NCBI GenBank assembly: GCA_002591725.1
Contig: NJAL01000007.1
Span: 100,215 to 164,214, forward strand
Direction of reading: 5' to 3'
Length of the DNA: 64,000 nucleotides
From: Candidatus Didemnitutus mandela
GTDB taxonomy: Bacteria; Verrucomicrobiota; Verrucomicrobiia; Opitutales; Opitutaceae
Part shown: one piece after another, positions 20,740-31,700 of the stretch
Position numbering within the stretch: the first letter of the stretch is position 1
Layout: each line of letters opens with the position of its first letter
Position numbers and translations under genes: made by a program
Notes under the pieces: model-generated
The model's input: only the letters and a program-made list of their open reading frames with translations
Databases searched by the model: none
What the model was told of the DNA's origin: nothing

Positions 20740-21160
20740 TTTATTGAAATTGGGATAATAGCCAGGTATCGAGCAGCGGGTTGTGCGTGACGACTAAACC
20801 TTCGGTGTCCTCCGCTTCGGTGTTGGTAAGGTGGCGTGTTTCGCCTGGTGGGGAAAATATGTTGCTGAGTCGAGCTGCATGCTGTCTGTTACCGAACAGA
20901 GCCGTTTCGTGTCTCATGCGTACAACAAACAACTCCCATTGAGCGAGATGAGTGTGAAAATAGACGAACAGAGCCGCTGGCCGAGATACGGTAGATTTGC
21001 AGACCAAATGAATGCCTGTCACCCAACAGGTTCCGGCGTTGCGAATGTCGCCAATGGCGAGAAACAGATTCTGGGGAAATAGGTGGTATTTGCTGGCAGG
21101 GGATCGTTGCTCTTCCTCTGGGAGGGGGTGGCATAATCTGGACGCGCAACATGTCAAAAT
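20740..21160 (-). pseudogene. Second cupin-like protein, degraded
   Basis: A minus-strand piece includes FHTHLAQWELFVVR (about 20960-20920), ETALFGNRQHAARLSN and PPGETRHLTNTEAEDTEGLV (about 20850-20790), and NPLLDTWLLSQFQ. This is cupin text: a histidine-bearing first motif and the PPGExHxLxNTGxEDLxVLVV second motif. It lies about 100 bases upstream of the other cupin relic on the same strand, so the two may be tandem genes or one two-domain gene. The frame is open for 138 codons, but the N-terminal part is scrambled and no plausible full product exists. Confidence 0.5.
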
Positions 21161-21503
21161 TTTAGCGGAAACAGAAAGCGCCGGACAGGGCCCTCGGTGT
21201 TTTAATCGAAAGTTCTGGCAGGCGGATCAGTCAGTCGGAACGTAAAGCGCTGCACAACAAAGGGGAATCCGGGCCGAAGACGACGCGCGTGTTTTACAAA
21301 ACCGGTGGCAGACAAACGATTCGGTTCCGAGTCACATAGCCCTTCACTCGCTTCGTCGACGTGTCTCAGCGACTCAAGTGGGAATATTCTTCAGCAAGAG
21401 AAAAGCATGCCGAAAATATCGGCGGTTGAAAAAGTTCTTAAGTCCCAACCTCAAAAAGTGGCACCAAAGCCTCTTTTTGAAGGGACCGCGTTACGGAATG
21501 TAT

Positions 21504-24473
21504 CTATTTTTGAAATCGCGTTTGCGTAGCCGGATGGGCAGATGCTTCAGCATAGGCATCCATGTCGACGCACGAGCACGCGAGGTTGCGATCGCCGTAG
21601 GCGTTGTCGATGCGGCCGACGCTCGGCCAAAACTTGGCGGCGCGTGTCCACTTGTCGGGGAACGCGGCTTGTTCGCGGCTGTAGGGTTTGGTCCATTCGG
21701 TGGCGCAGATAGCTGCGGCGGTGTGTGGGGCGTTTTTTAATAAGTTGTTAACTTTGTTACTTTCCCCACTGGCCACAGCAGCCATCTCGTCATGGATGGA
21801 GATCAGAACGTTGCAGAAACGGTCGAGCTCGGTCTTAGTCTCGCTCTCGGTCGGCTCGACCATAATCGTTCCGGGGACTGGAAACGACATCGTGGGCGCG
21901 TGATAGCCATAGTCCATTAGGCGCTTGGCGACATCCTCGACTTCGAGACCGTGCTTTTTCCACGGGCGAAACTCGAAGATGCATTCATGGGCGATTAGCC
22001 CGTTGGTGCCCTTGTAGAGGACGGGAAAGAATATTTCGAGGCGCTTGGCGATGTAGTTGGCGTTGAGGATGGCAAACTGTGTTGCACGTTTCAGGCCGTC
22101 GGGTCCCATCATTCTGATATACATCCAGGAAACGACAAGGATGCTCGCGCTGCCCCGCGGCGCGGCGCTAACGGCGCCCATGTGGTGGCCGCTGGTATCG
22201 GCGTGGAGATGGACGACTGGGTGGCTGGGCAGAAACTCGGTGAGGTGCTTGGCCACACCAATCGGACCCATGCCAGGGCCGCCGCCCCCGTGCGGAATGC
22301 AGAAAGTCTTGTGGAGGTTGAGATGACAAACGTCGGCGCCGATGTTGCCGGGCGAAGTGAGTCCGACTTGAGCGTTCATGTTGGCCCCATCCATGTAAAC
22401 CTGACCGCCGGCTTCGTGTACGAGGCGGCAGATGGCTTTGATCGAAGCCTCGTAGACCCCGTGGGTCGACGGGTAGGTGACCATAAGCGCAGCGAGGTTG
22501 GCGACGTGTTCTTTGATTTTAGCCTGGAGATCGGTGATGTCGATGTTGCCGTTTGCATCACACACGACGGAAACGACCTTCATGCCGCACATCGCAGCAC
22601 TCGCAGGGTTCGTACCATGGGCGCTTGTGGGGATGAGACAGATGTTGCGATAGCCTTCGCCGTGCGATTCTTGGTAGGCGCGGATGATGAGGAGACCGGC
22701 GTATTCGCCTTGGGAACCGGCATTAGGCTGGAGCGATACAGCGGAGAAACCGGTAATCTCTGTGAGCCATTTTTCCAACTGGGCAAAGAGCTGGGCGTAG
22801 CCCTTGGCCTGGTGGGCTGGCGCGAAGGGGTGTAGGCGGCCAAATTCCGGCCAGGTGACCGGAAGCATCTCGCTGGTGGCGTTCAGCTTCATCGTGCAGG
22901 AGCCGAGCGAGATCATCGAGTGGACTAGGGAGAGATCCTTGTTTTCTAGTCGTTTGATGTAGCGGAGCATCTCGTGCTCGGTGTGGTATTTGTTGAAGGT
23001 GGAGGCAGTTAGATAACCGGAGCTGCGGGCGTGTGGCGCGGGTAGTTTGACGAGCTCGGCGGTCCATGCGGGCGGCATTGCGCCGAAAAGCCAGAGCAAG
23101 GTGCGCACGTCGCCAGTATTTGTGCTTTCGTCGAGGGAAATGCCGACGGTTGAGGCATCGACTGGACGAAGGTTGATTTTTGCGGCGGAGGCCGAAGCGT
23201 GGAGTTTGGCGGCATCGATTCCCGAGACGGTGAGTGTATCGAAGACTGGCTCGGCGTTCACTTGCAGGCCAGCTGCCTTGAGGCCGTCGGCGAGCTCTTG
23301 CGTGAGACGGCGAAGGCGAAAGGCGATTTTCTTCAGGCCTTCCGGGCCATGATAAACGGCATACATCGACGCCATTACCGCCAAGAGCACTTGTGCGGTG
23401 CAGATATTGGACGTGGCTTTGTCGCGGCGAATGTGTTGCTCGCGTGCACCGAGGGCAAGGCGCATGCTGGAGTTACCTTGTGCGTCTTTCGACACGCCGA
23501 CCAGACGGCCAGGTATTTGGCGTTTAAACTCATCCTTTGTGGCGAGAAAGCCGGCGTGCGGGCCACCGAAGCCAATCGGCACGCCGAAGCGTTGGGCGGA
23601 GCCTACGGCGACATCAGCGTTGAATTCGCCGGGAGCGCGGATGATCGTCAGGGCCAGTAGGTCGGTCGCGACGATGCAAAGGGCCCCGGAAGTATGTGTC
23701 TTCTCGAAAAAATGTTCGAAGTCGTGAATGCTTCCGGTCGTATCCGGATACTGCACGAGCACGCCGAAGACCGGCGTTGCGGCGAAATCGAAACTGCCGT
23801 GATCGCCTACGACAACGGCGATATTGAGCGGCTTGGCACGCGTGCGGACGATGTCGATCGTTTGTGGGTGGCATTTTTCAGAAACGAAAAATTTAGACGC
23901 ATTGTTGCTGCCGCCCAGCTTTATGCGGTGGGTGAGCATCATAGCCTCGGCAGCGGCGGTGCCTTCATCGAGCATCGAGGCGTTCGCGATTTGTAAACCG
24001 GTAAGGTCGGTAACGAGCGTCTGGAAATTGAGTAGCGCTTCGAGGCGGCCTTGGGAAATCTCGGGTTGGTATGGCGTGTAGGCGGTATACCATGCGGGAT
24101 TTTCCAGGATGTTGCGTTGGATGACGGACGGGGTGAGACAGTCGTAATAACCCATCCCGATGTAACTGCGGAACAGTTTATTTTTTGCGGCGATGCTGCG
24201 AAGCTCAGCGAAAGCGGCGGATTCACTAGCGGCGGTTGGAAGCTTTAGGGCGCGTTTTAGACGGATGGCAAGAGGCACGGCAGCATCGGCTAGTGAGTCG
24301 AGCGAATCGTAGCCCACTGTTTTGAGCATTGCGGCGACGTCGAGATCGGGCGAGCCGCTGTGGCGGCGTTCAAAAGTATCAAGTGGAGCGAGTAAGTCGC
24401 TATTTTTGATTATTTTTTTCAAATTATGGAGTCGAAAAGCGTGTAACTGAGTTTTGGAAGTGTTGCTCTCCAT
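21504..24473 (-). CDS. gcvP: Glycine dehydrogenase (decarboxylating), P-protein of the glycine cleavage system
   Basis: A complete 989-residue frame from ATG 24473, close to other single-chain P-proteins (about 950-980). It decarboxylates glycine and passes the aminomethyl group to lipoyl H-protein, supplying one-carbon units with GcvT and GcvH. The N-terminal half carries [44 protein letters not shown] and the glycine-rich GGPHAGFLA; the C-terminal half has HNLHKTF-type PLP site with K722 ([20 protein letters not shown]) and [20 protein letters not shown]. No gcvT or gcvH relic is seen nearby. The upstream 130 bases are very AT-rich; I see no glycine riboswitch and no Shine-Dalgarno. It is the largest intact gene here. 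Confidence 0.97.
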   Translation of the reverse strand: MESNTSKTQLHAFRLHNLKKIIKNSDLLAPLDTFERRHSGSPDLDVAAMLKTVGYDSLDSLADAAVPLAIRLKRALKLPTAASESAAFAELRSIAAKNKLFRSYIGMGYYDCLTPSVIQRNILENPAWYTAYTPYQPEISQGRLEALLNFQTLVTDLTGLQIANASMLDEGTAAAEAMMLTHRIKLGGSNNASKFFVSEKCHPQTIDIVRTRAKPLNIAVVVGDHGSFDFAATPVFGVLVQYPDTTGSIHDFEHFFEKTHTSGALCIVATDLLALTIIRAPGEFNADVAVGSAQRFGVPIGFGGPHAGFLATKDEFKRQIPGRLVGVSKDAQGNSSMRLALGAREQHIRRDKATSNICTAQVLLAVMASMYAVYHGPEGLKKIAFRLRRLTQELADGLKAAGLQVNAEPVFDTLTVSGIDAAKLHASASAAKINLRPVDASTVGISLDESTNTGDVRTLLWLFGAMPPAWTAELVKLPAPHARSSGYLTASTFNKYHTEHEMLRYIKRLENKDLSLVHSMISLGSCTMKLNATSEMLPVTWPEFGRLHPFAPAHQAKGYAQLFAQLEKWLTEITGFSAVSLQPNAGSQGEYAGLLIIRAYQESHGEGYRNICLIPTSAHGTNPASAAMCGMKVVSVVCDANGNIDITDLQAKIKEHVANLAALMVTYPSTHGVYEASIKAICRLVHEAGGQVYMDGANMNAQVGLTSPGNIGADVCHLNLHKTFCIPHGGGGPGMGPIGVAKHLTEFLPSHPVVHLHADTSGHHMGAVSAAPRGSASILVVSWMYIRMMGPDGLKRATQFAILNANYIAKRLEIFFPVLYKGTNGLIAHECIFEFRPWKKHGLEVEDVAKRLMDYGYHAPTMSFPVPGTIMVEPTESETKTELDRFCNVLISIHDEMAAVASGESNKVNNLLKNAPHTAAAICATEWTKPYSREQAAFPDKWTRAAKFWPSVGRIDNAYGDRNLACSCVDMDAYAEASAHPATQTRFQK

Positions 24474-26305
24474 AACTCAATTTTTTATAATAACTTGAAG
24501 TAAGTTTTCGAGTTTAGTTTTTGGAGGTAATTTGTATATTTTAACGATAACTTAAATTTTTTAAACCATCTATACCGTGAATATTGCGAGCAAGTCGGGC
24601 GGGCTTCTTGTTACTGTTGGTGGTTTTTAGCCGTGACCAAAGTCAGTTAAGGTGGCAACACTGCTGTTAACTAGCTAAAGTCCGTTTTTTAAAGGGCAGA
24701 CAGGCCAAGATAATGTAAACAAACCGGCATATGCAGGCGACGATTTTCTGTGCCAGCTTGTGTCGAATCGGATAATTATCTGTTGGCATTCGTGCCGGTG
24801 GACTGCGTCCTGGCTGGAGCCATTTTGCGGAAAGTGCTGAATGGCGAGGCGGAACCAGCCCGGGAACTTCGTTTTTCGGCCAGCCTCGATACCGCTGCTC
24901 GCCGGACTTAAAGAATGTGTTTCTTCTTTTCGATTTGGTGCCCGAGTTGGCTGAGATAGATGGCTTTTGACTACGGCTTGGGAGGTTTCCGCACCCGGGC
25001 ATACGCATACCACCGCTGTGAATTTACGCCTGCCGATTATGCGGCCGTTCCGTTGTAGGGGGGAAACTCTTCATGTAGTTGCCGTAGTTGCGTTCTTTCT
25101 TTCTCAGGTAGCGTAGCGTGAAGGCGTTAATTAGACATGTTCGTGATAGTATCACTAGTGTGTGTTCGACTGCATTGTGGACGACAGATCGCCAGTCTTT
25201 GTAACGAGACACTGGAACCTTTCCTTGGACTGTTTGCCAGCTTATCCATCTTTTCCCTCCAGTATGGCATGGCCAGGGAGGCAGGTCGCAAAGATAAAAA
25301 TCTAAAGATCTATCCGCATGGCATGGTGCAGTATCCGAGTGGAATCCGCAACTGGTCCGTTTGTTGTTGGCGGGGGCTTGACAAAAGCGTTTCTTCCTGC
25401 GGGCGCAGGACGGCTATTTTATGGCGACGCTCGACGCTCTTTGTGCGAGGTTGATAGAATAGAAAACAGAAGGGGGTAACTTGAACGACCAGGGCGGCTG
25501 AAACAAGAATTTTACGCTTAAGGGGGACCTTGTAAAGTGGGTGATGTAGATCCGACAGCCCCAACTCGAGAATCTCGAGTATACCCAGCCCTTCGATTTG
25601 TTTCCCAGTGATCCACCGGCTGGCTAATCGGTCTTTACCGGAGCGTTGGCCATCGTGCTGGGGACCTTAGCTTCGGCTAGCACGGTGGGAGATGACTTGG
25701 TCCTTAACTGCAGACCAGTGGTAGGGTTCGATAGCGAATAACAACGGCACTGTTTTTTCTGGCTTGGAAGCGGTTGCCCATGCAGGTGTCCGCGACCGAT
25801 TGCGTGTTGCCGTCCGACAAAGCGGATTCTTTGGTTGCCCCAGTGCGGCGACGGCCTTCAATTTTCTACCGTCTGCTTCCAAGTATCTTCGATTCCCTTC
25901 TCCGCGTAGGTGCTGTCCCGTGAGGCGCGCAACAGTGGTGTAGCTGTTGGAATGCGATATCGGCGTAGCTTCCCACAAGGCGGACGACGTTCACTACTTA
26001 TTCCGATTCGGGAGCGCTTTCGGCGTAACCGCCGTTTTCGTAAACGGATTTGGCTTGGCGTTCGATAACCAGAGCAACGTTTGAGTGCGTATCCTGAAGC
26101 GATACGTTTGATATCGACGATTTCAATATCGTTGCGAGCGCTACTTTAGTACGACTCCACCAGCAATCACCGCGAGTTCTACGTTGTATGGTTTCCGGGG
26201 CCGCCACGGTTTTGCTTTACGGTTAGATCGGTTTTCCCCCGTGGATGTCAGAAGCCTACGATGTCGTGGTAACGAATAGCGCCACCAAGTAACAAGTGAC
26301 GGAAC
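24474..26305. other. AT-rich leader and unassigned debris
   Basis: The first ~120 bases upstream of gcvP are very AT-rich and probably hold its promoter, but no convincing -35/-10 pair at a sensible distance can be picked. Minus-strand frames at 24667-25013 and 25310-25564 and a plus-strand frame at 25137-25454 have protein-like composition but no family I recognise. No RNA or mobile element is seen. Confidence 0.3.
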
Positions 26306-26309
26306 GGCG

Positions 26310-29300
26310 CGATGTTTTCTCTGTTGGCGTTTATCGCACTGATCGATGAAATCGCCTACACTGGCGACATCTATTACGCCCACGAGTCCGGTTCGATCGA
26401 CTTCGATGCTTCTCCGATCAGCGCATCTGACATCGACGGTTAGAGTTTTGCTAAATACAACGGAACCGGTGCTGTCGCTTTCCCTCGCTTCGATATCGGC
26501 AGCGTCACTCTTACTTCTACCCTTTAAGAGTAGTGCCAGCGATTGCGCGCTCGGCTCTCTCCGGCGGGATAAATGTGTCAATGCGTCGCGCTTCGGCTGG
26601 ATGTTGGTGAGCAACACTGCACTGGTTGGACCATAAATGCAATTAACGCTCAGCTACACGAGCGAGCAATGGTGCAGCGGCAGCGCGCCTCAGCGAATAA
26701 GCTGAACTTCGAATATGCGATCGATATAAATGCTGGTACGTGCACGGCAACTTCGGCGTTCGACTTAATCACGCTACTTTCCAGCGTCTCCGCTGGTACG
26801 GTCGATGGCAATGCGGCGACCAATTCCACCGCCATCAGCGGTACTACTTTTGGCCTGAGATGGGGCGTCAGGACAGGTTCTCGTGCTGCGCTGGACTGAT
26901 ATATTTCTGACTCCGGAAGAGATGACGATTTTGTGATCGATGGTCTTTAGCTTTAACACGTTGGATTCGATGAGCGATATCCTACTTTAGACTGCTTAAT
27001 ACGACGCTAGCCAGTAACACGGCCAACGTTGCAACGACCACCGCGTTTGGCATGGTGTTTAACAAAACCGTTAGCGTTTGCTCCCGCGTCGGCCTTTTCA
27101 CTCGCTGGCTCCTCGAACGCGGTACGCACAGCTTCACTCTTTGGGGTGACTCATTTGGCTTCTTTGCACACTTACACCCACAGCCTCGCTTGCGGAGGGT
27201 GAAACGGCGATACTTACTGTTGCTGGTTCCCAAGTCATCGATGCCTCCGTGGACGTCTCGTCTAGTACCCAGATTTTGGTCGCCACACCGCTCCCCCTCC
27301 TACATCAACGCGATGATCGAGCTGCTCCCAATTTATGCGGTGCAAGGCAGCGAACTGACGAGTCTATATGCTGGTTGCTCTGCTACTGTGCAGGGCGTTG
27401 TGCTTACCAGCGACCAAGGCTCTGGCCAAGTTGGCGATTGCTATATTGAAGCGCTCGATTCCAAGCAGAATTTGAACGCGACAATGTCCGAAGACATTTA
27501 CTGTTTTCGATGGCACCAACTCGGTGAGCGTTGATTATCTCGTGACAGTTACGGACGTCTCTGCCGCGATAAGCGAAACGGAGATCAGTAACGTTACGTT
27601 GTTTACAAAAGTCAGCTCGAGCAACGCGCTACGCGCGGTGGCTTCGGTGACGCTCACCTTCGTCAACGCGAGCGGTCCAGAACGTTGCCAGAATATTTTG
27701 GTGACGTTTCCGCAGAGTCTTCCGTGACGAATAACTATGACCTTTCGACTACTGCTACAGCGAAGCGATCTTCAGCAACGGCCTCCTCGCTCCCAGCAAC
27801 GATAAGTGTTGCCGCACCCAGCTTTGTTGCTTAGGTGATGGAGACCGCGAACCTGCTTGCCAGATCTCCTTCGATGACGGTCCGAGCAATCCTATCCGTT
27901 GCCGATGTCCTATCTAAACGGATCCGATTCGGTAATTGCGACACTTTGTGCTCGCAGCACGGCAACCGGCGTTACCAGTACTTTCGACAACTGGTTTCGC
28001 ACTTACGTTGTTCAATCCACTTCCATGTCCACCTTTTTCGATGCAGCAACCCCGAACGGTGCTGCATCAGGCTTGCTTAATTTGCTTCGTGTCGCTTTCG
28101 GCAGTATAGAAAATTTCATGAACGGCGATGCGACCGGCAATAATTCCCCGACTTTGCGTGGCACCGCCACCTATGCCGATACCAGCGGCAAATTCGCCAA
28201 AGGTGACGGCGACGAATTTACCCTTGTAACCGAATATAATTGGCCTTAGCAAAACTAAAACAATCGTATCACCAACGGCTCGGCCGACAGCTACGGAGCC
28301 AGCCGGCGCGATCACTTAGCTGGTCGGTAGTTTCAACGATAGCGTGCCGGCCGGTACCACACATATTTTTATCAACGCCGCTGCCGTCGACATTATGATA
28401 AATGGTATCCATTCGGCCATCATCTGTCGCATCGAAATCGTTCATCTGTCAGTAGTGCTCGATAGCGTTTACATCAACAACTATGCGCGCAAATTCACTG
28501 CGATAGACGTTCCGTCAAAAGCCCATAGGAAGAAAACCTCCACTTTCTGCGTGAATCACTTCTGCGCCAAAGGCTAGCGTTTCCAGCATGGATGGTGGCG
28601 TGGGGCCTCAGTGCCGACCAGAACGACAGTCAGTGCAAGAACAACTGTATCTGCACGAGGGAAGCCTAAATTTGTTACTACGTGACTCGCGAGCAGTCCG
28701 ACCGATAAGCGGCAATTCGTGCGTATCAACCGTTGACCACATCCTATGCGAAAGAGGATCCAGCTACGGCGATCTTTAACGCCGGCTAGGTGAACTTTGC
28801 TGAGCGCTTTTTAAGGTGAAAATGTTTACGCCTATTTCTACAGTGGCAAATTCGGCTACCTTGGCCAACGCGCTCGCCACGCCGAGCGCTCAACGCTTAA
28901 ATGCTGAGTGCTTCAACCTAGAGCATGCGGACTTCGAGAACCTGTCTATTACGATTACAACATCGAAAAAAGATGCCATGCGACATGCAATCAACGAAGA
29001 CATGTCCTATTTATTAATTACTATTCGGACCACAATCTTGTCGTAATCTGGGTCGATCTCACGTCGGCCTTTGGGATCCCGTGACCTTCACTGTCGTCGC
29101 CACTGGCAACCCATCGCCAAAATACCATTGATGCAAAAGACGACACCGCGATAGGCGAGACACCCCAGCTGCCACGCTTACACTGGCGCGCGACGGTTGG
29201 GCCCCCCGGCGTACATTGTGTTTGTGGTGAGCAGCGGCGAAGGCTCTGTGAAGGGTTGTTGTGTGTGCCGCCAACCCTCGTGGCCAACAAAGCGGCAGCG

Positions 29301-29930
29301 ACCGTGACGCCGAGCAACCTGGAGAAACCCTACACGGGCGTAGCCCGGCTGGTGACAGTTACAACAATTCCTACCGGAGTCTTCGTCGCGGTGACTTACG
29401 ATAGCAGAACGACGGTGTCTGTCGCGGCTGCTTCTTTGCTCGGTTGCCGCGACGGGTCACCTATTCAAAATATGAAGGCTCGGCTAGCAGTACCGCTTGT
29501 TGTTTCACCACCCTCGGCGAGTCTTGTGTTTAACAATCTGAACCAAATTTGCAGTGGTACGGGAAAATCCGCTACCGTCACTTATGACGACAGCGCTATT
29601 TTCCCGGTCAACGTTGCCGCCTACGCAGTCGCCGCTTTTACTACTGATTCAAACTACGCCGTAGCGCCGATAACAAGAGAACGTAACTATTCACGCCGGC
29701 TATTGGTCATGGTTACTTTGACGGGTTGAATTAAACCTATACCGGTTCGAGCCACCCGGTAGCTGCTACCGGCGTCACCTACCGGTCTGACCACGAAAGT
29801 TACCTATAACCTGCCTCCACGCCGACCTTCCGCTGGCAGTTACGCCGTCGCCAAAACAAGTTATACCGACTCAACCAGTGGTACCGCGCTTAAGGGCGGG
29901 GCGATCGCTGATCGTCTAACCGTGGATAAG
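26310..29930 (+). pseudogene. ExeM/NucH-like extracellular nuclease with Ig-like and MBG repeats, degraded
   Basis: Joined frames give, in order: a lamin-tail-like start IDEIAYTGDIYYAHESGSID (about 26342-26400); an OB-like segment IYAVQGSELTSLYAGCSATV and QGVVLTSDQGSGQVGDCYIE (about 27330-27450); VFDGTNSVSVDYLVTVTDVS; ISFDDGPSNPIPLPMSYLNG (about 27865-27915); the nuclease start RVAFGSIENFMNGDATGNNS (about 28088-28147; family: RVASFNVENFFNGDG); SYAKEDPATAIFNAG near 28745-28790 (family: DLNAYAKEDPITAL) and a tail resembling YRSSDHNPVV near 29010-29040. Then come an Ig-like domain (29080-29230) and about three MBG-type repeats (e.g. SASLVFNNLNQICSGTGKSA near 29517). Such proteins are exported DNases. 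Dozens of frame changes show long decay. Confidence 0.7.
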
Positions 29931-30840
29931 GTCGATCGGCATGCTTACCCAAGTGATTTACCAATCTTGTTCATTGGAGCAGAAGGGTTGCGGACTTCTT
30001 GGTCTGTGGCTCCCCTTTTTTGTCTAATATCATGGCAAAGCCTGCATCGTGCGGGCGGTTGGGGACGGTTATACGGGTGACTGCGGAACACGATAAGCTG
30101 GTTCAGGTGGTGAAACTGAAGCGAAGCGCTTTCGTTCCCAAGGGATAGTACCTGCCGAACTTTTTCAGCGTGCGAAAGCTTGCACGTCCATTTAAACGCG
30201 GGTTCTTGCACCAAACGCCAAGGGTAAACCGATCAACAAACGCTTTTATTTCGGAGCCAGTTTTAGTTGCCCTATGAGCTAAAGAGCGCTTTTGTCATCT
30301 TGGCTTTTTTACGCCAAGGAAGGCTGTAGCAAATCCATCTATTATCGCGGCTTGGATGATATGGATGTCGAGTCCTTCTGCGGAGGATACAGACTGCACC
30401 AGGCAATCGATTTTTCGATACAAAAAAGTAGCTACGAGCTACACATTTTCCCAGATGGGTTCTGAGATCTTGAATTTCCAGCACTTGTGGCAGCAATGGA
30501 GGGGCGCGCTCGATAAAATAGTCCGCAGTCGAATCAAGAATATCCAAACTAAGACCCCTATCCCCGTTCGTTGGTCCCACACCGCAATACCCTGACAAGT
30601 TGCTGAAATCGGACGCGAATTGCGAGGTCGTGGTGGTAATAAAAATCACTTTGCAAGGGTTTTTTTATCTCCTCAAAACGAATTGGCTATTGATCCAGTC
30701 TTCTAGTAAAATGCGCCTGCAGCGATTCACTAGTGGCGGATCAATACATCGAGTGAAAAATAGTTACGTAGTTAGCACGGCACTAAGGTGAACATGACGC
30801 TGCAGCTCGTGCATCCTGAAACTAAGGAAAAGAGCTAAAA
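29931..30840. other. Unassigned debris before nth
   Basis: A plus-strand piece reads YYRGLDDMDVESFCGGYRLH and SIQKSSYELHIFPDGF (about 30340-30465), protein-like but not assigned. AT content rises from about 30600. Nothing intact is seen. Confidence 0.3.
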
Positions 30841-30900
30841 TTTTTGGTAACAGTTGCCCGGACTTGCCGGGCGAGGCGCGGCCACCAAGACTTGCCGCCC

Positions 30901-31605
30901 ATGACCGTGCTGCGCGATTTCTCAAAAAAACAAGGCCGGGCCGATTATGTAGCCGAGCGACTGGCCGAGCTCTACCCGAAGACGCCGATTCCACTTGATC
31001 ATCGTGATGCCTACACGCTGCTCGTTGCGGTCGTGCTCTCGGCCCAGTCGACAGATGTGAGCGTCAACAAGGTTACCTCTCATCTCTGGGCTCGCGTGGC
31101 GACTCCAGCCGAAATGGCGCAAGTGCCGGTAGAGGAAATCCGCCAACTTATTCGCTCCGTCGGGCTGGCCCGGAAAAAATCAAAAGCGATCCGCGAGCTC
31201 TCCCAGCTGCTAGTCGAGCGGCATGGCGGCGCTGTGCCCAGGACGTTTGCGAAACTGGAGGCGCTGCCTGGGGTCGGGCACAAGGCCGCCTCGGTGGTGA
31301 TGAGCCAGGCCTTTGGTTTTCCGGCATTTCCGGTGGATACGCACATTCACCGGTTGGCGCAGCGCTGGAAATTGAGCAAGGGAAGAATCGTTGAGAAGAC
31401 GGAGACAGATTTGAAGCGGCTGTTTCCGGAGGAAGATTGGAGCCAGCTGCACCTTCGGATGATTTACTACGGTCGGGAATACTGCACTGCCCGCGGGTGC
31501 AACGGCACGGCGTGTGAGATTTGCAGCACGCTATTTCCAGAGCGGAAGCCAGTTGTAAAAATGAAAAAGCGAAACAGAGTTGATTTGGGCGGGGCAGTTT
31601 TTTAA
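30901..31605 (+). CDS. nth: Endonuclease III (DNA glycosylase/AP lyase)
   Basis: A 234-residue frame from ATG 30901 (a GTG-type upstream frame extends to 30844 but its text is not family-like). Nth removes oxidised pyrimidines and cleaves AP sites in base excision repair. The helix-hairpin-helix LPGVGHKAASVV carries the catalytic K128, and VDTHIHRL the catalytic D146, spaced 18 as in E. coli (K120/D138). The C-terminal iron-sulfur cysteines occur as CTARGCNGTACEIC, i.e. spacing C-x4-C-x4-C-x2-C rather than the classical C-x6-C-x2-C-x5-C, followed by a basic tail. A tRNA-Val gene follows after 18 bases, so the two may be co-transcribed. No Shine-Dalgarno is visible. Identification is secure; cluster geometry is the oddity. 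Confidence 0.94.
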   Translation: MTVLRDFSKKQGRADYVAERLAELYPKTPIPLDHRDAYTLLVAVVLSAQSTDVSVNKVTSHLWARVATPAEMAQVPVEEIRQLIRSVGLARKKSKAIRELSQLLVERHGGAVPRTFAKLEALPGVGHKAASVVMSQAFGFPAFPVDTHIHRLAQRWKLSKGRIVEKTETDLKRLFPEEDWSQLHLRMIYYGREYCTARGCNGTACEICSTLFPERKPVVKMKKRNRVDLGGAVF

Positions 31606-31623
31606 ATACTTAAAAATTTGTTT

Positions 31624-31700
31624 GGACGCTTAGCTCAGTTGGTTAGAGCACGTGCTTCACATGCATGGGGTCGCTGGTTCGAGTCCAGTAGCGTCCACCA
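31624..31700 (+). tRNA. tRNA-Val (anticodon CAC)
   Basis: The 77-base gene folds fully: acceptor GGACGCT/AGCGTCC (7 bp), D arm GCTCAGTTGGTTAGAGC, anticodon arm CGTGC-TTCACAT-GCATG with anticodon CAC reading GUG, a 5-base variable loop, and T arm GCTGG-TTCGAGT-CCAGT (last pair G-T). The discriminator is A and the CCA end is encoded (31698-31700). It is the only RNA gene I can support in the window. Confidence 0.97.

Noticed and set aside
21450..21480. Hairpin TCAAAAAG/CTTTTTGA after gcvP as a terminator
   Set aside because: The stem is mostly A-T with a 14-base loop and no T run follows on the minus strand.
22182..22835. 217-codon plus-strand frame inside gcvP
   Set aside because: Antisense shadow of gcvP, which has full family identity on the other strand.
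24474..24600. Glycine riboswitch upstream of gcvP
   Set aside because: The leader is AT-rich and lacks the conserved glycine-aptamer text (GGAGAG and paired elements).
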